This document shows positions 25,188-34,459 of a DNA stretch of 64,000 nt, piece by piece. A program made the position numbers and the translations under genes. The stretch lies in NCBI GenBank assembly GCA_002968845.1, contig PVBG01000004.1, positions 124,001 to 188,000 of the forward strand, written 5' to 3'. The DNA is from Neorhizobium tomejilense (GTDB lineage Bacteria; Pseudomonadota; Alphaproteobacteria; Rhizobiales; Rhizobiaceae). Within the stretch, counting starts at the first letter, position 1, and each line of letters begins with the position of its first letter. The notes under the pieces were generated by a model. That model saw only the letters and a list, made by a program, of their open reading frames with translations, made no database searches and was not told the DNA's origin.

Positions 25188-27296
25188 ATGCTCGAGGCGA
25201 GACGACAGAACACCGACACCTTGCGGACTCCCGACTGGTACAGGACCGCGACGCGCTGGACCCAGCTGACCTTCGTGGAGGATGATCCGGGAAAATACGA
25301 CCCGGCCTTCTGGATCGACGTCTTCAAGCGCACCAAATCCAACGCCCTATGCCTCAGCGCCGGCGGTTACATCGCCTACTATCCAAGCGAGGTTCCCTAT
25401 CACTACGTCAGCCAGTATCTGGGTGACAGGGACATTTTCGGCGCGCTGGTCGATGCCGCCCGCAAGCTCGACATGCATGTCATGGCCCGCGTCGATCCGC
25501 ACGCCATCCATGACGATGCGGCCAGGGCTCATCCGGAATGGGTGATGATCAATGCCGACGGCACGCCGCGCCGCCACTGGGCCTATCCGGATGTCTGGGT
25601 CACCAATGCCTATGGCGACTACAACTCGGTATTCATGCCGGAGGTCGTGAAGGAGATCGTCCGCGAATACGATATCGACGCGATCTTCGCCAATCGCTGG
25701 CAAGGCCACGGCGTCGACTACAGCGAAGACAGCGCCCGCCGTTTCAAGGACATGACCGGCCATGCGCTGCCCAGAAGGGCGGATGCCGAGGACCCGGCCT
25801 GGCAGGCCTGGCTGCAATGGCGCCGCCGGGTGCTGACCGATATGATCGCCCAGTGGGACGACGCAGTCAAAGCCATCCGGCCGCATGCGAGCTTCATCCC
25901 CAACATGAGCGGTGCGTCGCTGATGGAGTTCGACCTCTCGGTCATCACCAAACATTGCCCCTTCCTCGTCGTCGACCATCAGGGCCGCAAGGGGCTGGAG
26001 CTCGGCTGGTCGGCGGGGCGCAACGGCAAGCGCATCCGCGCCACCTTTGCCGATCGTCCGGTGGTGCTGATCACCTCGATCGGTCCGGAAGAGGAATACC
26101 GCTGGAAGGATGCGGTGACCTCGGGCGAGGAAATGCAGCTGTGGATCAACAACGGCACAGCCCACGGGCTTTTCGCCTGGTTCACGAAATTCAACGGCGT
26201 GGTGCCCGACAAGCGCTGGGTGGATCCGGTCGCCGAGGCTTTCGTGCTGCAGTCGGCCGTCGAGCCGGTCCTCGAAAGCATGAGGCCGACGGCAGAGATC
26301 GCCGTGATCGACCCGTCGACCACCTTGCGTCACTGGGCGCCGGAAGACCGCCACGCGGCGGAGAAACACGACCTCGGCATCTACCATGCCCTGGTCGAGG
26401 CTCGCCTGCCCTTCGAGCTTCTGTCCGACCAGGTGCTCACCCGGGACAATCTCGACCGCTTCAAGGTCATCGTCCTTGCCAATGCCTCCTGCCTTTCGCA
26501 TGCGCAGAACGAGGCGATCCGGGCCTATGTGGCGCGCGGCGGCAGCGTCGTCGCCTCCTACGAGACCTCGCTTCGCGACGAATTCGGCAAGGCGCGTTCC
26601 GAATTCGGGCTGTCGGACGTGCTTGGCGCCAAATTCGTCTCCGGCCCGCGCGGCATCGTCAAGAACACCTATGTCGCGCTGTCCGGCGACCACCCGGTCA
26701 ACAAGGGTTTTGACGGCGCCGAGCGGATCATGGGCGGCACAAGGCTGATCCATGTCGAGCCGGCTGCGGGCGCTGCAACGCCGGTCCTCTACGTTCCCGA
26801 TTTCCCGGATCTTCCGATGGAGGAGGTCTATCCGCGTAAAGACCCGGAAGGGGCGGCCGTCATCGCCCGCCAAACCGGCATGGGTGGCCGCACTGTCTAT
26901 ATTCCCTGGAATATCGGCGAAATCTTCTGGGAAGTGTTTGCCGTCGATCACGCCCGGCTGCTGTCCAACGCCGTCCATTGGGCGCTTGGCAAGACTCCGC
27001 GCGTCACCGTCAAAGGCCCGGGCGTCATCGACCTCGCCCTCAGGGAAAACGCCGAGGGTATCGCGCTCAGCCTCTTCAACCTCACCAACCCGATGATGAT
27101 GAAAGGGCCGATACGCGAAAATTATCCTCTGGCGGCCCAGACCGTTTCGGTGGAAGTTCCGAGCGGCAAATCGGTTGCGAAAGCCTGGCTGGTCGTTGCG
27201 GACAGGGCGGCAAGCTTCAGCGTCAAGGACGGACGCGCGGAGGTGGACGTGCCGGGAATAGAGCGGCTGGAAGTGCTGCATCTCACCTGGAAATAA
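25188..27296 (+). CDS. Putative glycoside hydrolase with beta-galactosidase-trimerisation-type domain
   Basis: A 702-residue cytoplasmic protein. The N-terminal about 380 residues look like a (beta/alpha)8 barrel of the hypothetical-glycosidase group (RTKSNALCLSAGGYIAYYPS, then HVMARVDPHAIHDDAARAHP, and FANRWQGHGVDYS). Residues about 400-610 resemble the glutamine-amidotransferase-like trimerisation domain of GH42 enzymes (FKVIVLANASCLSHAQNEAI). A beta domain ends the chain. I cannot assign catalytic residues with confidence; no NE motif like that of true GH42 was seen. It may be a glycosidase for the imported oligosaccharide, or a non-catalytic relative. Confidence 0.72.
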   Translation: MLEARRQNTDTLRTPDWYRTATRWTQLTFVEDDPGKYDPAFWIDVFKRTKSNALCLSAGGYIAYYPSEVPYHYVSQYLGDRDIFGALVDAARKLDMHVMARVDPHAIHDDAARAHPEWVMINADGTPRRHWAYPDVWVTNAYGDYNSVFMPEVVKEIVREYDIDAIFANRWQGHGVDYSEDSARRFKDMTGHALPRRADAEDPAWQAWLQWRRRVLTDMIAQWDDAVKAIRPHASFIPNMSGASLMEFDLSVITKHCPFLVVDHQGRKGLELGWSAGRNGKRIRATFADRPVVLITSIGPEEEYRWKDAVTSGEEMQLWINNGTAHGLFAWFTKFNGVVPDKRWVDPVAEAFVLQSAVEPVLESMRPTAEIAVIDPSTTLRHWAPEDRHAAEKHDLGIYHALVEARLPFELLSDQVLTRDNLDRFKVIVLANASCLSHAQNEAIRAYVARGGSVVASYETSLRDEFGKARSEFGLSDVLGAKFVSGPRGIVKNTYVALSGDHPVNKGFDGAERIMGGTRLIHVEPAAGAATPVLYVPDFPDLPMEEVYPRKDPEGAAVIARQTGMGGRTVYIPWNIGEIFWEVFAVDHARLLSNAVHWALGKTPRVTVKGPGVIDLALRENAEGIALSLFNLTNPMMMKGPIRENYPLAAQTVSVEVPSGKSVAKAWLVVADRAASFSVKDGRAEVDVPGIERLEVLHLTWK

Positions 27297-27310
27297 GGTG
27301 GGAGACTAAA

Positions 27311-27352
27311 ATGGAGGAACGCTTTCGGCCTGGAGGGGCCGAGGGCGGATGA
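27311..27352 (+). CDS. Possible 13-residue leader peptide before the Dpp-type permease
   Basis: ATG at 27311, with GGGAG 7 bases upstream, encodes MEERFRPGGAEGG. Its TGA overlaps an ATG at 27349 that is in frame with the permease. It could be a coupling leader or chance. The GCGCC-TAAAC-GGCGC dyad near 27367-27381 lies between it and the preferred permease start. Confidence 0.25.
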   Translation: MEERFRPGGAEGG

Positions 27353-27405
27353 AGATCCGAAGGTGGCGCCTAAACGGCGCTTTCAACGGGAGGAGAACTA
27401 TTCCG

Positions 27406-28392
27406 ATGCTTGGCTACATCTTCAAGCGCGTGCTCTACATGATCCCGACCCTGTTCGGCATGTCGCTGATATCGTTCCTGATCATCCAGCTGCCGCCGGG
27501 TGACTACCTGACGTCGATGATCGCCACGATGAGCGACAGCGGCCAGACCGTCGATCCGGCCCAGATCGAGCGGCTGAAGGAAATCTACGGCTTCGACGAT
27601 CCCTTCTACATCCAGTATCTCAAGTGGATCTGGGGCATCGTCAGTCGTGGCGACTTCGGTCATTCGTTCGAATGGAACCAGCCCGTTTCCGGCCTGATCT
27701 GGGGCCGGATGGGTTCGACCCTGGTCATCTCGCTCTTAAGCCTCCTGTTCGTATGGATCGTCGCGCTGCCGATCGGCATTTATTCCGCCGTCCGTCGCCA
27801 TTCGATCAGCGACCACGTCTTCACCTTTTTCGGCTTCATCGGGCTTGCGGTGCCGAACTTCATCCTGGCGCTGGTGCTGATGTATGTCGCCTACCGTTAT
27901 CTCGGCCAGAGCGTCGGCGGCCTCAACTCGCCCGAATATGCCGAAGCCCCCTGGAGCCTTGCCAAGGTCGGCGATTTCCTTGCGCATTTGTGGATCCCGA
28001 TCATCATCATCGGCGCTTCCGGGACGGCGGCGCTGATCCGCGTCCTGCGCGCCAACCTGACCGACGAACTTCACAAGCCTTACGTGATCACCGCGCGTGC
28101 CAAAGGCCTGCCGGAATACAAGGTCATCCTCAAATATCCAGTGCGGATCGCCCTCAATCCGTTCGTCTCGGCGATCGGCTGGGTGCTGCCGCATCTGGTC
28201 TCCGGCGTGACGATCACCGCCATCGTCCTCAACCTGCCGACCGCCGGGCCGCTGCTGTTCCGAGCGCTGATATCGCAGGACATGTATCTCGCCGGCAGTT
28301 TCATCCTGCTCCTAAGTGCCCTCACCCTTGTCGGCATGCTGCTATCGGATCTGCTGCTGGCGCTGCTCGATCCGCGCATCCGGTTCAATTGA
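27406..28392 (+). CDS. ABC transporter permease, DppB type
   Basis: A 328-residue inner-membrane permease with the DppB/OppB N-terminus (MLGYIFKRVLYMIPTLFGMSL) and the EAA loop RAKGLPEYKVILKYPVRIALNP. The C-terminus LLDPRIRFN is standard for the family. AGGAG lies 11 bases before the chosen ATG; an upstream in-frame ATG at 27349 would add 19 basic residues not usual in the family. It pairs with the DppC-type permease encoded next. Confidence 0.93.
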   Translation: MLGYIFKRVLYMIPTLFGMSLISFLIIQLPPGDYLTSMIATMSDSGQTVDPAQIERLKEIYGFDDPFYIQYLKWIWGIVSRGDFGHSFEWNQPVSGLIWGRMGSTLVISLLSLLFVWIVALPIGIYSAVRRHSISDHVFTFFGFIGLAVPNFILALVLMYVAYRYLGQSVGGLNSPEYAEAPWSLAKVGDFLAHLWIPIIIIGASGTAALIRVLRANLTDELHKPYVITARAKGLPEYKVILKYPVRIALNPFVSAIGWVLPHLVSGVTITAIVLNLPTAGPLLFRALISQDMYLAGSFILLLSALTLVGMLLSDLLLALLDPRIRFN

Positions 28393-28402
28393 GGGAGGCC
28401 GC

Positions 28403-29593
28403 ATGAGCACGCACGATACATTCGGAACCTATTCCGGCCCCGCCCACACCGTCGCCGACGGCCCCTCGATCAGTCCGCTCAAAGCCGGAAAGACCGTTTC
28501 GACCGCAACGGTCGGCCCCTGGAGGCTGATTGCGGGAAAGCTTCTCCGCCAGAAGGTGGCCATGTTTGCCGGCGCGGTCATCGTGATCCTCTATCTGATC
28601 GGCCTGTTCGCCGAATTCCTGGCACCCAGCCTGCCCGCCACTTCGCGGCCGCAATATACCTATGCGCCGCCACAGGGCCTGAGCTTCTTCGTCAAAAAGC
28701 CGGACGGCAGTTCCGAGTTCAATTTCCATGTGAAAGGCTACAAGGTCGAGATCGAAAAGGTGGCGCTGCGGCGCACCTTCGTCGTCGACGACACCAAGGT
28801 CGTGCCGGTCGGCCTGTTCGTCAAAGGCCCGCGCTACGAACTCTGGGGCCTCATCCCGATGGACCGCCACCTGATCGGCCCGATCAATCCAAGCGATCCG
28901 ATGTATCTGCTCGGCGCCGACCGCCTCGGGCGCGACGTCTTCTCGCGGCTGGTCTATGGCACCCGGATTTCCATGTCGATCGGTCTCGTTGGCGTCGTCA
29001 TGTCGCTCGTCCTCGGCGTCGTGCTCGGCTCGATATCGGGCTTTTACGGCGGCTGGATCGATACGGTGATCCAGCGCATGATCGAGGTTGTCAGCGCCAT
29101 GCCGACCATCCCGTTATGGCTGGGCCTCGCAGCGGCGATCCCGCTCACATGGTCGCCGGTCAACGTCTATTTCGTCATCACCATTATCGTCTCGCTGCTC
29201 GGCTGGACCAGCCTCGCCCGTGAGGTGCGCGGCCGTTTCCTCGCCCTTCGCAGCGAAGACTTCGTCACCGCCGCAATCCTCGACGGATCGAGCGAGAAGC
29301 GCCTGATCTTCCGCCATATCCTGCCGTCCCTGACGAGCCATATTCTCGCCGTCGTGACGCTTGCCGTGCCGACGATGATCGTTGCCGAAACCTCGCTTTC
29401 CTTCCTCGGTATCGGCCTGAAGCCGCCGGTCGTCAGCTGGGGCGTGCTGCTGCAGGACGCCCAGAACATCCGCACGGTGGCAACCGCACCATGGCTGCTG
29501 ATCTGGCCCTCGCTCGCGGTGATCGTCGCCGTGTTGTCCTTCAATTTCTTCGGCGACGGCCTTCGCGATGCCGCCGACCCCTATGACAATTGA
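28403..29593 (+). CDS. ABC transporter permease, DppC type, with large periplasmic insertion
   Basis: A 396-residue permease, about 90 residues longer than typical DppC. The extra length is an N-terminal tail plus a periplasmic segment between helix 1 and the core (about 80-160, YAPPQGLSFFVKKPDG through GLIPMDRHL), as seen in the Agp-like sugar subgroup. The core has HLIGPINPSDPMYLLGADRLGRDVFSRL and a late EAA loop LDGSSEKRLIFRHILPSL. The start at 28403 has GAGGGAGG upstream. Confidence 0.92.
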   Translation: MSTHDTFGTYSGPAHTVADGPSISPLKAGKTVSTATVGPWRLIAGKLLRQKVAMFAGAVIVILYLIGLFAEFLAPSLPATSRPQYTYAPPQGLSFFVKKPDGSSEFNFHVKGYKVEIEKVALRRTFVVDDTKVVPVGLFVKGPRYELWGLIPMDRHLIGPINPSDPMYLLGADRLGRDVFSRLVYGTRISMSIGLVGVVMSLVLGVVLGSISGFYGGWIDTVIQRMIEVVSAMPTIPLWLGLAAAIPLTWSPVNVYFVITIIVSLLGWTSLAREVRGRFLALRSEDFVTAAILDGSSEKRLIFRHILPSLTSHILAVVTLAVPTMIVAETSLSFLGIGLKPPVVSWGVLLQDAQNIRTVATAPWLLIWPSLAVIVAVLSFNFFGDGLRDAADPYDN

Positions 29594-29603
29594 GGAGGAA
29601 ACC

Positions 29604-31310
29604 ATGACCGGTCCTGCCGAAGACGCCGTCCTCTCCATCGAAAACCTCTCGATCGATTTCCGGTTGCGGACCCATATCCTGCATGCGGTCGAGAATGTCA
29701 GTTTCGAGCTGAAGCGCGGCCAGACGCTTTGCCTCGTCGGCGAGAGCGGCTCGGGCAAGAGCGTCACCGCCCGCTCGCTGCTGCAGATCGTCGACAGGCC
29801 CGGCAGCATCGTCGGCGGGCGCATCCTTTTGCGAAACGCCGGCGAGATCACGGATATCGCCAGGCTTGATCCGGATGGCCAAGCCATGCGCGCCATTCGC
29901 GGCCGCAGGATCGGCCTGATCTTCCAGGAACCGATGAGTTCGCTGTCGCCGGTCCACACCATCGGCTCGCAGATCACCGAAGCCGTGCGCCTGCACAGCG
30001 ATCTCGACAAGCGCGCCGCGCGGGCGAAAACGGTCGAATTGCTGCGCCAGGTCGAAATCCCCAATCCGGACCAGATGGCCGACCGCTACACGTTCGAATT
30101 TTCCGGCGGCATGCGTCAGCGGGCGATGATCGCCATGGCGCTTGCCGGCAATCCCGACATCCTGATCGCCGACGAACCGACCACGGCGCTCGACGTGACC
30201 ACCCAGGCCGAAATTCTCGACCTGATCAAGCGCCTGCAGGTGGAGCGCGGCATGGCCATGCTGCTCATCACCCACGACATGGGCATCGTCGCCGAAGTGG
30301 CGGACGACGTCGCCGTCATGCGCTTCGGCCATATCGTCGAGCGCGGCCCGGTCGATGCGATCTACCATGACGCCCAGCACCCCTACACGCGCCAGCTTCT
30401 CGCCTCGACGGTGAAGCTCACCCGCCATGTCGAAGGCAGGGTGCCGGCGGTGGCCGCGTCGTCGGAGCCGCGGCAGCCGATCCTTTCGGTCCGCAATCTC
30501 GGCAAAACCTTCGGCTGGCACGGAAAAACCAATTCGCTGCGGGCGGTCGATGACGCCAATTTCGATCTCTATCCCGGTGAAAACCTCGGCATCGTCGGGG
30601 AAAGCGGCTCGGGCAAGACGACGCTCGGCCGGCTGATCCTGCGCACGGTCGAGCCGACGACAGGCAGCGTCGTCTACCACAACAAGGATGGCGGCGACGT
30701 CGATGTCACCAGCCTGAGCAAGAAGGAGCTGCGCGGCTTCCACCGGGAAGTCCGCCTCGTCTTCCAGGACCCGTTCGCCTCGCTCAACCCGCGCATGACG
30801 GTCAAGGAAGTGATCGGCGACCCGCTGATCATCAATGGCCTCGCCAAGGGCAAGGCGCTCGAGGAACGTGTCGCCGAACTGATGCGCCTCGTCGGGCTCG
30901 ATCCGATGGGCATGGAACGTTATCCGCACGCATTTTCCGGCGGCCAGCGGCAGCGCATCGGCATTGCCCGGGCGCTGGCGCTCGATCCGCGCATCATCAT
31001 CGCCGACGAGGCCACATCAGCGCTCGACGTGTCGATCCGCAGCCAGATCCTCGACCTGCTGCTCGATATCCGCCAGCGGCTGAACCTCAGCTTCATCTTC
31101 ATCTCGCACGACATTTCGGTGGTGCGCTATTTCTGCGACCGGGTCGCGGTCATGCATCGCGGCAAGATCGTCGAGCTCGGCGAGGCCGAGCAGATCTGCA
31201 CCGCGCCACGGGAGGCCTATACCAAGAGCCTGATTTCCGCCGTTCCCAATCCCGACCCCCGCGACAAGCGCATGCTGCACCGGCACCGCTTCGTCGCACC
31301 CGTACTCTGA
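29604..31310 (+). CDS. Fused DppD-DppF-type ABC transporter ATPase
   Basis: A 568-residue protein with two complete nucleotide-binding domains. Domain 1 has Walker [12 protein letters not shown], signature [12 protein letters not shown] and Walker [13 protein letters not shown]. Domain 2 has [26 protein letters not shown] and [12 protein letters not shown]. One chain therefore supplies both ATPases that separate DppD and DppF would provide. The start at 29604 has GAGGAGG upstream, overlapping the end of the permease gene. It energises uptake through the DppB/DppC-type pair just upstream. Confidence 0.95.
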   Translation: MTGPAEDAVLSIENLSIDFRLRTHILHAVENVSFELKRGQTLCLVGESGSGKSVTARSLLQIVDRPGSIVGGRILLRNAGEITDIARLDPDGQAMRAIRGRRIGLIFQEPMSSLSPVHTIGSQITEAVRLHSDLDKRAARAKTVELLRQVEIPNPDQMADRYTFEFSGGMRQRAMIAMALAGNPDILIADEPTTALDVTTQAEILDLIKRLQVERGMAMLLITHDMGIVAEVADDVAVMRFGHIVERGPVDAIYHDAQHPYTRQLLASTVKLTRHVEGRVPAVAASSEPRQPILSVRNLGKTFGWHGKTNSLRAVDDANFDLYPGENLGIVGESGSGKTTLGRLILRTVEPTTGSVVYHNKDGGDVDVTSLSKKELRGFHREVRLVFQDPFASLNPRMTVKEVIGDPLIINGLAKGKALEERVAELMRLVGLDPMGMERYPHAFSGGQRQRIGIARALALDPRIIIADEATSALDVSIRSQILDLLLDIRQRLNLSFIFISHDISVVRYFCDRVAVMHRGKIVELGEAEQICTAPREAYTKSLISAVPNPDPRDKRMLHRHRFVAPVL

Positions 31311-31321
31311 GGACAGTGCCA

Positions 31322-32113
31322 GTGCCGAAATTCTCCGCCAATCTCTCCTTCCTCTACCAGGACCTGCCCTTCCTCGATCGCTTCGCCGCTGCCGCGAAGG
31401 ACGGTTTCGGCGGGCTCGAATATCTCGGCCCTTATGCCGAGCCGAAAGAGAAGGTCGTCGATGCATTGAAAGCAAGCGGCCTCGTCCAGGCGCTTTTCAA
31501 CGTGCCTTCGGGCGACTGGGCCGGCGGCGAGCGCGGCATCGCCTGCCTGCCGGATCGCGTCCAGGAATTCCGCGACGGCGTGGCTCTGGCGCTCGACTAT
31601 GCCAAGGCACTTGATTGCAAACAGGTCAACGTCATCTCCGGCCTCGTGGCGAAGGGTGCGGATGTCGATGTTCTGGAAGAGGTGCTGGTCGGCAACCTGA
31701 GATATGCCGCGCCGCGTTGCGCCGATGCCGGCGTCAAGCTGCTGATCGAGCCGATCAACCTGCGCGACATTCCCGGATTCTTCCTGTCGACGACCGATCA
31801 TGCGGAACGCATCCTCGACAGGGTCGGCTCCGACAATCTCTACATCCAGTACGATTTCTACCACATGCAGATCATGCAGGGCGACCTGATCCCGGCCTTC
31901 ACCCGCCTGAAGGAGAAGATCGCCCATGTGCAGATCGCCGACAATCCCGGCCGCAACGAGCCGGGCACCGGCGAGATCAACTACGATTTCATACTCTCCG
32001 AACTCGACCGCCTCGGCTACGACGGCTGGGTCGGCTGCGAATACCGACCGAAGGCCGGCACCTGCGAGGGCCTTGGGTGGATGAAGCCCCATCTTTCCGG
32101 AGGGCCCCGTTAA
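31322..32113 (+). CDS. Hydroxypyruvate isomerase family protein (Hyi/OtnI-like TIM barrel)
   Basis: A 263-residue xylose-isomerase-like TIM-barrel protein. Metal-binding glutamates are visible in VKLLIEPIN (near 142) and WVGCEYRPKAGT (near 240), with the His-containing YDFYHMQIMQGDL between them. These are the Hyi family signatures. It would interconvert hydroxypyruvate and tartronate semialdehyde, or the related 2-oxotetronates. GTG at 31322 is preferred over GTG at 31316 because TGAGGA is then 8 rather than 2 bases away and the protein begins PKFSANLSF as relatives do. It is the fifth full gene of the sugar operon. Confidence 0.87.
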   Translation: MPKFSANLSFLYQDLPFLDRFAAAAKDGFGGLEYLGPYAEPKEKVVDALKASGLVQALFNVPSGDWAGGERGIACLPDRVQEFRDGVALALDYAKALDCKQVNVISGLVAKGADVDVLEEVLVGNLRYAAPRCADAGVKLLIEPINLRDIPGFFLSTTDHAERILDRVGSDNLYIQYDFYHMQIMQGDLIPAFTRLKEKIAHVQIADNPGRNEPGTGEINYDFILSELDRLGYDGWVGCEYRPKAGTCEGLGWMKPHLSGGPR

Positions 32114-32222
32114 GATCAACGCTTTTCCCAACTGATCGGACGCCATCTCCGCCGCTTCCATACCGGAGCTTTTCTCCGGAGGGCGGAGCCATGTCCGCAT
32201 GTCGATGAAGAAGGACAGGACC

Positions 32223-34331
32223 ATGCTCAGAAACGATATTCAATTCCCCTACGGCGCCGTCTATTTCCGCAAGTCCAATCCGCCCCGCGAAGACTGGGAG
32301 CGTGACTATACGACGGCGGGCGAGGACGGCCTCAACATCTTCCGCCACTGGTTCATGTGGAGCGCCATCGAAACCGCGCCGGGTGTCTACGACTGGGAGG
32401 AATACGACCGGCAGATGGACCTCGCCGCCCAGAACGGCATCAAGACGGTGATTGCCGAGCTCATCCATGCCGTGCCTGACTGGGCGGTGCGCAAATATGC
32501 CGATGCGCTGCAGGTCAACGCCGACGGCACCAGGCTCGGCTCTTATATGGGCGTCTCGGCGGCGACCGGCGGCTTTTCCAACAATGGCGGCGGCGCCGGC
32601 GCCCTGACGCTCAACTGCCCGGACGTGAAGGAAGCGGCCGGCAGGTTCCTGACCGCACTCGCCACCCGCTACAAGGACCATCCGGCGATCTTCGGCTACG
32701 ACGTCTGGAACGAGTGCAACTATTCCGCCGATGTCGACTACAGCAGCTATGCCAAATCGGCTTTCAGGAAGTGGCTGGAGAAGAAATACGGCACGCTGAA
32801 AGTGCTCGGCAAGGCCTGGCATCGCTACAGCTACGCGGAATGGGAGGATGTGGAGCCGCCGGTCCACATGGCGCCTTATCCGGAATGCATCGACTGGCTG
32901 CAGTTCAAGCGCGACAATTTCTACGATCAGATGCAATGGCGGATCGACACGATCCGCGCCGTCGATCCGAAGAACACGATCGCCGCCCACGGCATTTCGG
33001 GCGCCATCCCCAACATGGCCGCGAACGGCTGCGACGACTGGCTGGCCGCCTCCAAGGTCGAGATCTACGGGTTCACCTGGATCCAGGCGCGCAAGGGTAC
33101 GGAAGCCTGGAAGAACTGGTACGGCGTCGATATCAACCGCGCCGCGGCCCGTGGAAAACCCTTCTGGCATGCCGAACGACAGGGCGGACCGCTCTGGCTG
33201 CAGCCGCAGGTGATCGGCCGTGACAAGGATGATGGCCGCGTCGCCGAGCCCGAGGATATCCGCCTGTGGAGCATGACCTCGTTTGCGGGCGGCGCCCGCG
33301 GCGTGCTGAACCTGCGCTGGCGGCCGCTGCTCGACGGGCCGCTCTTCGGTGCGTTCGGCGCATACGGCATGGACGGCGCCCGCACGCCCCGCTCGAAACT
33401 GCAGAGCGACATGGCGAAATGGGCGAACGACCCGGCGCAGGGCGCTCTCTGGGAGGCGAAGCCGGTGCGCGGCGAAATCGGCATCCTGGTGGTTCCCGAG
33501 GCGCAGGAATGGGATTACCTCTTGAACTACGACCGCAAGGAAAAACCCTATCCGGAAGCCATGTGGGGCGCCTATCGCGCCTTCCTCGAAAACGGCGTCC
33601 AGCCGGACTGGGTGCATATCGACGATATCGACGCCTATGACCGCCTCTATTTCCCCTATCCGATCATGTTCACCGCCGAGCAGGCAAAACGCCTCGCCGC
33701 CTGGGTGGAAAACGGCGGCACGCTGATCGCAGAAGCCTGCCCCGGTTATTTCGGCGACCGCGGCCATGTCGGCCAGGTACAGCCGAACATGGGCCTCGAC
33801 AAGGTTTTCGGCGCTCGCGAGGACCAGGTCGAGTTTATGCCGGATATCGGCGACCGCATCCATTTCAAGCTGGATTGGGCGGCGGTGGATGGCGGCGGTT
33901 TCCTGCAATCCTATGTGCTGGCCGGCGGCACCGCGCGCGGCGATTTCGACGACGGACGACTTGCCGTGGTCGAGAACGCCTATGGCAAGGGCCGGACGCT
34001 GCTGATCGGCACCAATCCGTCGGTCGCCTATTACAAGTCGCAGGGCAAGGCGAACGGTACCTTCTTCGCCGAACTGCTGCGCTGGAGCGGTTGCACGCCG
34101 CATGCGACCCTGTCGAACAAGGCGCTGTTCGCACGTATCCACAAGAGCGACAAAGGCAGTTTCCTCTGGCTCGTCAACCCGACCCGCGCGGCGCAGGTGA
34201 CCGAGGTGAAGCTCGCCGAAGACCATGGCCGGCTCGCTACTGGAAAGGCGGTCTGGCCGATCGGAGACACCCATGACAGCGGCAAGATCGAGGTGCCGGC
34301 CCGCGACGTCCTGATCCTGCGGCTCGAATGA
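32223..34331 (+). CDS. GH42 beta-galactosidase
   Basis: A 702-residue cytoplasmic enzyme. The acid/base glutamate is E164 in YDVWNECNYS (Asn-Glu pair) and the nucleophile is E318 in FWHAERQGGP, a spacing normal for GH42. The middle third (about 420-640) is the trimerisation domain (YPIMFTAEQAKRLAAWVENGG), and a short beta domain follows. AGGACAGGA precedes the ATG at 32223; an in-frame ATG at 32199 is also possible. It should cleave terminal beta-galactose, or alpha-arabinose, from oligosaccharides taken up by the Dpp-type importer upstream. Confidence 0.93.
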   Translation: MLRNDIQFPYGAVYFRKSNPPREDWERDYTTAGEDGLNIFRHWFMWSAIETAPGVYDWEEYDRQMDLAAQNGIKTVIAELIHAVPDWAVRKYADALQVNADGTRLGSYMGVSAATGGFSNNGGGAGALTLNCPDVKEAAGRFLTALATRYKDHPAIFGYDVWNECNYSADVDYSSYAKSAFRKWLEKKYGTLKVLGKAWHRYSYAEWEDVEPPVHMAPYPECIDWLQFKRDNFYDQMQWRIDTIRAVDPKNTIAAHGISGAIPNMAANGCDDWLAASKVEIYGFTWIQARKGTEAWKNWYGVDINRAAARGKPFWHAERQGGPLWLQPQVIGRDKDDGRVAEPEDIRLWSMTSFAGGARGVLNLRWRPLLDGPLFGAFGAYGMDGARTPRSKLQSDMAKWANDPAQGALWEAKPVRGEIGILVVPEAQEWDYLLNYDRKEKPYPEAMWGAYRAFLENGVQPDWVHIDDIDAYDRLYFPYPIMFTAEQAKRLAAWVENGGTLIAEACPGYFGDRGHVGQVQPNMGLDKVFGAREDQVEFMPDIGDRIHFKLDWAAVDGGGFLQSYVLAGGTARGDFDDGRLAVVENAYGKGRTLLIGTNPSVAYYKSQGKANGTFFAELLRWSGCTPHATLSNKALFARIHKSDKGSFLWLVNPTRAAQVTEVKLAEDHGRLATGKAVWPIGDTHDSGKIEVPARDVLILRLE

Positions 34332-34340
34332 CACCGGTCC

Positions 34341-34372
34341 GCCGCCTTCAGGCATCGATGCCCGAGGGCGGC
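34341..34372 (+). terminator. Hairpin at the end of the sugar operon
   Basis: GCCGCCTTCAGGCAT and CGATGCCCGAGGGCGGC fold into a long, almost perfect stem 9 bases after the GH42 stop. There is no U-tract. Confidence 0.5.
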
Positions 34373-34459
34373 ATGATTCCGACCGCTCCCTTCCAGCCTC
34401 ATGGACGTGCCCAAGCGCTTGCGGTAATGGCAAAGGCAGGAAGATAGTCGGAGAAAAGA

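Noticed and set aside
32191-32208. Five-codon frame (MSACR) with a strong RBS before the GH42 gene
   Set aside because: Too short to support as a gene. The purine-rich stretch probably belongs to the CCGGAG-CTTTT-CTCCGG hairpin and GH42 leader.
31989-34433. 814-codon frame antisense to the GH42 gene
   Set aside because: Shadow of the real GH42 gene, whose catalytic motifs are on the plus strand.
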